A DNA stretch of 64,000 nt from Butyrivibrio sp. XPD2002 (GTDB lineage Bacteria > Bacillota > Clostridia > Lachnospirales > Lachnospiraceae): positions 1-64,000 of the forward strand of contig NZ_AUIY01000005.1 of the NCBI RefSeq assembly GCF_000423945.1. The letters are read 5' to 3'. Of the stretch, positions 60,570-64,000 are shown one piece after another. Position numbers and translations under genes: made by a program. How positions within the stretch are numbered: the stretch's first letter is position 1; every line of letters begins with the position of its first letter. Below the pieces are notes generated by a model. The model was not told the DNA's origin. It saw nothing but the letters and a program-made list of their open reading frames with translations, and did no database searches.

Positions 60570-61859
60570 TTACGCCTGAATGTCAGCCTCAAAGAATGTC
60601 TTTGAAAATGCTATCAGATAATCAACATCCTGCACGCCGGCTGTCTCATAAGGCGAATGCATTGCAAGCTGTGCCATACCTATATCCACTGTTCTGACCG
60701 CAACCTGTGTACCTGATATATTACCAAGTGTTGAACCACCTGCTACGTCTGAGCGATTAGTGAAGGTCTGGAAAGGAACCTTTGCTTTCTCACAGATGAG
60801 CTTGCAAACAGCACCTGAAACAGCATCTGTTGTGTACTTCTGATTAGCATTGTACTTGATTACAATGCCCTTGTTCATCTGAGGTCTGTTTACAGGATCT
60901 GCCTTCTCAACATAGTTAGGATGAACTGCGTGAGCATTGTCAGCAGAAACCATAAAGCTCTCTGCCAGTGATACAAGATAATCCTCTTTGCTCTTACCAA
61001 AAGCATCATTTATTCTCACAAGTGTATCCTTAAGGAATGTGGATGCAGCGCCCTGTCTTGTGGTACTGCCAACCTCCTCATTATCAAATACAACATGCAT
61101 GATAACGTTCTTCTTATTCTCAGCCTTTACGAAGCCCTCGAAGGAACCGTAGCAGCACTCGAGATCATCGAGACGTCCTGAGGAAACGAACTCATCGTTT
61201 GCCCCCCATACAGTGGGCTCTACTCTGTTATAAAGGAAAAGATCGTGAGAAACAATATCTTTTTCCTTAACACCTGCAGACTCTGCGATAAGCTTCATAA
61301 ATGTATCCTTGCTTGTCACATCTCCGAAAATCGGAAGCATGTCCTTCTGGGCGTTGTACTTGTGACCGTCGTTAGCCTCTCTGTCCATGTGGATTGCGAG
61401 TGAGGGCAGCATAACAAGATCCCTTCCTACATCAACAAGCTTGGAATCTACGCCAACTGCTGCCCCGGATTTTTTCACCATGACGCGGCCCGCAATAGAA
61501 AGCGGTCTGTCAAACCAGGGCGCGCAAAGCATTCCGCCATACTTCTCCACATTAAGAGTTACATAAGCGCCTACTGATTCGATCTCCGGATTCTCCTTGA
61601 TCTTAAAGGAGGGAGAATCGCTGTGGCTTGCGATCATGTAAAATCCCTTGTAATCCTTTGCAGGGAGTTTAAAGGATATAATTGAAGAGCCGCTTCTTGT
61701 AACGAAGTATTTTCCGCCCTTTGAAAGCTTCCACTTCTCATTTTCATTAAGCTCTGTAAAGCCCTCTTCGAGAAGCCTTACTCTGAGTTCTTCTACTGCA
61801 TGAAAAGCTGTGGGGCTCTTCTTGATAAAATCTGTTAATCCTTTTACTGTTTTTTTCAT
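60570..61859 (-). CDS. M18 family aminopeptidase
   Basis: A 429-residue zinc aminopeptidase removing N-terminal (usually acidic or neutral) residues from peptides inside the cell. Metal and catalytic segments: IASHSDSPSFKIK (His), SGRLDDLECCYGSFEG (Asp), VVFDNEEVGSTTRQGA (Glu pair) and DNAHAVHPNY (His). The ATG at 61859 is chosen; AGAAGGTGAAG precedes it, while the upstream ATG would start inside that site. It lies 14 bases after the upstream membrane protein gene. Confidence 0.95.
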   Translation of the reverse strand: MKKTVKGLTDFIKKSPTAFHAVEELRVRLLEEGFTELNENEKWKLSKGGKYFVTRSGSSIISFKLPAKDYKGFYMIASHSDSPSFKIKENPEIESVGAYVTLNVEKYGGMLCAPWFDRPLSIAGRVMVKKSGAAVGVDSKLVDVGRDLVMLPSLAIHMDREANDGHKYNAQKDMLPIFGDVTSKDTFMKLIAESAGVKEKDIVSHDLFLYNRVEPTVWGANDEFVSSGRLDDLECCYGSFEGFVKAENKKNVIMHVVFDNEEVGSTTRQGAASTFLKDTLVRINDAFGKSKEDYLVSLAESFMVSADNAHAVHPNYVEKADPVNRPQMNKGIVIKYNANQKYTTDAVSGAVCKLICEKAKVPFQTFTNRSDVAGGSTLGNISGTQVAVRTVDIGMAQLAMHSPYETAGVQDVDYLIAFSKTFFEADIQA

Positions 61860-61873
61860 TTCTTCACCTTCTA

Positions 61874-62707
61874 TCATTTATCATTTCCCATACGAATTCT
61901 GTCCTGAAGTCCTTTGTAAAACTCAGACATTCGTTCAGTATTAAGTTTCTTCCCACCTCTGAAAACGGGTCTTTTGAACCTGAAGTTTTTAATATTTCCA
62001 AGCTGATACCTCTGTCTGAAATCGAGGCGCTCAGCAGCAAATGCGATTGCACTCTTTGCCATTATAGGAACGGAAGTGATAGCTTCCTTGGCCTTAACGG
62101 GAGTCGCAGCGGCTGTCTTGTAAACATCCTCCATACGACCGTCAAACTCAGCCATGGCACCTTCAACCATATCAAGAAGGTGTACCAAGCTGGATACCGT
62201 AAGCACCAGGTCAGCTGCAAGATAAGCCATCAGAACAAGGGCGATGATCTCTGCCGCAAGAGGATGAATCATCCCCAGTACCTTTTCAGAGAAGGGCATT
62301 ACAAATCTTGTAACAAGGATTCCCGCTACGCCAAAGCCCAGTGTCGCAGGCACACATACACGTCCGTTAATGTTAAGGGGCATGTCGTAATATTCCCACC
62401 ATACTGCATGGAATCTTTTTTCAAGAAAATAGGATGTACTATATTCCAGAACCATGCTTCCCAAAGCACAGATCACAAATATCTTCCATAGCGGAATCTC
62501 ATTGTAGGGGATGCCTCTGAACACAGGAAGATATCCAAAAACGAGCTCACAGGCAACGGAACCTGTCCCATATATTGGACAGATCGGTCCGAACAAGAAT
62601 CCTCTGTTTCTCCAATGGCCTTCCTTGACTGTGCAGTAAATGCACTCGTAGATCCAGCCTATAAAGCTATATGCCATAAATAATATAAATATCTTACTAA
62701 CAAACAT
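61874..62707 (-). CDS. PF06541-type membrane protein (putative ABC transporter permease)
   Basis: A 277-residue protein with five to six membrane helices. The start MFVSKIFILFMAYSFIGWIY, then RNRGFLFGPICPIYGTGS and LEYSTSYFLEKRFHAVWWEY are hallmarks of the ABC_trans_CmpB (PF06541) family, annotated as a putative transporter component without firm evidence. The C-terminal 90 residues are soluble and basic. The ATG at 62707 follows GGAGAG. It is translated just upstream of the M18 peptidase. Confidence 0.85.
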   Translation of the reverse strand: MFVSKIFILFMAYSFIGWIYECIYCTVKEGHWRNRGFLFGPICPIYGTGSVACELVFGYLPVFRGIPYNEIPLWKIFVICALGSMVLEYSTSYFLEKRFHAVWWEYYDMPLNINGRVCVPATLGFGVAGILVTRFVMPFSEKVLGMIHPLAAEIIALVLMAYLAADLVLTVSSLVHLLDMVEGAMAEFDGRMEDVYKTAAATPVKAKEAITSVPIMAKSAIAFAAERLDFRQRYQLGNIKNFRFKRPVFRGGKKLNTERMSEFYKGLQDRIRMGNDK

Positions 62708-62760
62708 ATCTTTAAGCTCTCCATTCGGCGGGCTTATCTGCCGCAAAATGTCACGCGTCT

Positions 62761-63402
62761 TTACTCCTTAATACTTTTCCCATGCTTGCAGATATCCCCT
62801 AGACAGCATACGTCGCACTGGGGTCTTCTTGCTACGCAGACTGCCCTTCCGTGCCATACGAATCTGTGACAAAGGCTGTTACCCTCCTCGGGAGGAACAA
62901 TCTTCCATAGCTGCGCCTCCACCTTGGCGGGGTCCTTGATATTATCCACAAGTCCGATAAGATTACAAAGTCTTATGCAATGCGTATCCGTAACAATCGC
63001 AGGCTTTCCGAAAACATCACCCATGACAAGATTCGCACTTTTCCTGCCAACACCGGGAAGCTTTAAAAGCTCTTCCATGGTGTCAGGAACCATGTCATTA
63101 TACTTTTCGTGAAGAATTTTCATGCATGCACTGATATCCCTCGCCTTGGATTTACCAAGTCCGCAGGGACGGACTATCTCCTCTATGTCAGCCGGATCAG
63201 CCTCTGCCAAAGCTTCCACGGTAGGGAACTTTTCATATAAAAGAGGCGTAGTCTTATCGACTCTGGCGTCCGTGCACTGAGCAGCAAGTCGCACGCTGAC
63301 AAGAAGCTGCCAGGCCTCGCTGTAGTCAAGTGTACAGTCCGCATCGGGATATTCCTTTTTTAGTCTCTCTATTACTTCCTGCGCTAATTGTTTTTTTGTC
63401 AT
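62761..63402 (-). CDS. nth: Endonuclease III
   Basis: A 213-residue base-excision DNA glycosylase/AP lyase for oxidised pyrimidines. Helix-hairpin-helix LPGVGRKSANLVMGD with catalytic Lys, catalytic Asp in VTDTHCIRLCN, and the iron-sulfur Cys set C-x6-C-x2-C-x5-C near the end (CVARRPQC, CLGDIC). The ATG at 63402 lacks a good ribosome binding site; the alternative TTG at 63414 is no better. First gene of a probable minus-strand run towards lgt. Confidence 0.95.
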   Translation of the reverse strand: MTKKQLAQEVIERLKKEYPDADCTLDYSEAWQLLVSVRLAAQCTDARVDKTTPLLYEKFPTVEALAEADPADIEEIVRPCGLGKSKARDISACMKILHEKYNDMVPDTMEELLKLPGVGRKSANLVMGDVFGKPAIVTDTHCIRLCNLIGLVDNIKDPAKVEAQLWKIVPPEEGNSLCHRFVWHGRAVCVARRPQCDVCCLGDICKHGKSIKE

Positions 63403-63478
63403 TGCAAACACCAATATATTCTATCGCAAAATTGCCCATTAATTAAGTCCGAAAAGCAAAAGCCTCCCGGACTTATTG

Positions 63479-63931
63479 TCAATTCTCTATCTGCTCTAGT
63501 GCGCTGCTCATAAGCTTGAGCAGTTCCAATGTACTTCTAAAATGAACCGTCTTTTTCTTTTCAGACCAAAGCACCTGTCCCTGCCAGGAGCTGTTCTGCC
63601 TGAATTTAACCTGAACAAGAAATGTTGCCTGCTCGCCTCTGTATGTCTTGAGGCTTCTGATGGGCTCTCTCTTTCTGATTGAGTTGGGATTGTGATAGTC
63701 CCTGGTCTTATCCTTCTGACCAAAGGTTCTGTAGGATGTAGTCCTCTGCGGGAAATCCCAGTTATCATAGAGTCTGTCCATCAGCATGACCATTTCATAT
63801 CCGCTGCCAAAGGGAAGGGGCTCCTCTTCATAAGGAGTCCACAGCATTCCGCTTATATCCCTTTCTGACGCCTCATTAACGCAGACGCAAATTAAGTTTT
63901 TTCCAAAAATACGTGATTCTGATTCTGTCAT
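63479..63931 (-). CDS. Conserved-looking protein of unknown function
   Basis: A 150-residue soluble protein with RTTSYRTFGQKDKTRDYH and KTYRGEQATFLVQVKFRQNS, WQGQVLWSEKKKTVHFRSTL, mostly beta-rich. No signal peptide and no motif I can assign; the WQG-x-V-x-W pattern resembles small PilZ-like or single-strand-binding-like folds only vaguely. Its ATG overlaps the stop of the upstream gene (ATGA), so the two are coupled. Confidence 0.65.
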   Translation of the reverse strand: MTESESRIFGKNLICVCVNEASERDISGMLWTPYEEEPLPFGSGYEMVMLMDRLYDNWDFPQRTTSYRTFGQKDKTRDYHNPNSIRKREPIRSLKTYRGEQATFLVQVKFRQNSSWQGQVLWSEKKKTVHFRSTLELLKLMSSALEQIEN

Positions 63932-64000
63932 TTTTTAATTCTCTTGCTTCTCTTTATTGTTAGTATTGCCATAAATAGTACTGCTGCCGCAAATACTATT
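63928..64000 (-). CDS. C-terminus of a membrane protein (runs off the window)
   Basis: The last 23 codons, IVFAAAVLFMAILTIKRSKR then IKK and TGA, form a membrane helix with a basic cytoplasmic tail. This ending fits a sortase-type anchor tail or any single-pass protein; the body lies outside the window. It overlaps the next gene by 4 bases. Confidence 0.55.
   Translation of the reverse strand, partial: IVFAAAVLFMAILTIKRSKRIKK

Overview
The window reads as a chromosomal segment of a low-to-moderate GC Clostridia, most likely a Lachnospiraceae member close to Butyrivibrio or Pseudobutyrivibrio. The main reason is a complete crotonyl-CoA branch of butyrate synthesis in the order thl-crt-hbd-bcd-etfB-etfA, together with typical Firmicutes genes (long-form hpf, YtrA-type GntR, NlpC/P60 wall hydrolase, Lgt, YmfI-like reductase) and AGGAGG-type ribosome binding sites. 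The genus is an inference. Most genes lie on the minus strand, so the window probably sits inside one replichore.

Layout. 0-3 kb: the edge of an IS1380-type transposase, a tiny membrane protein, and an IS66-type element with its own insulating hairpin and promoter palindrome. 3-4.8 kb: small accessory genes (VOC, truncated GNAT, DUF1801) and a 53-bp tandem hairpin array. 4.8-14.8 kb: a FIST-GGDEF cyclase, a TPR membrane protein, an M20 hydrolase, a polar amino acid ABC transporter, and a LytS-like kinase with an unusual regulator. 14.9-20.2 kb: two tRNA clusters (Pro-Gly and Arg-His-Gln-Lys), a GH13 enzyme, small surface or membrane proteins, hairpin-rich spacers, and a possible remnant island with a DUF1016 nuclease beside a duplicated tRNA-Lys 3' end. 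20.4-31.8 kb: MATE pump, GntR-ABC operon, a 1,078-residue Glu/Ala/Pro/Val repeat protein, then housekeeping genes and tRNA-Arg. 31.8-45.9 kb: a dense signalling block with two hybrid kinases carrying Hpt domains, two pseudoreceiver-receiver proteins, an HD-GYP phosphodiesterase, a DUF342/FapA protein with 12 N-terminal repeats, and mtnA. 46-52.4 kb: the butyrate operon. 52.4-64 kb: a DnaA-box cluster upstream of hpf, then NlpC/P60, trxB, SDR, and a minus-strand run nth - PF06541 protein - M18 peptidase - SseB - MshEN/CheX-like - CheY - lgt.

How it works together. Electrons and carbon pass from acetyl-CoA through Thl, Hbd, Crt and Bcd/Etf to butyryl-CoA; no terminal butyryl-CoA enzyme is present here. 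Signalling appears to feed cyclic di-GMP (one GGDEF, one HD-GYP) and phosphorelays whose regulators lack DNA-binding domains. No single locus is clearly a new defence or biosynthetic system. The most unusual signals are non-coding: two families of structured intergenic elements whose paired copies differ by compensatory base changes, a six-box DnaA cluster away from any visible dnaA gene, and the 53-bp hairpin array.
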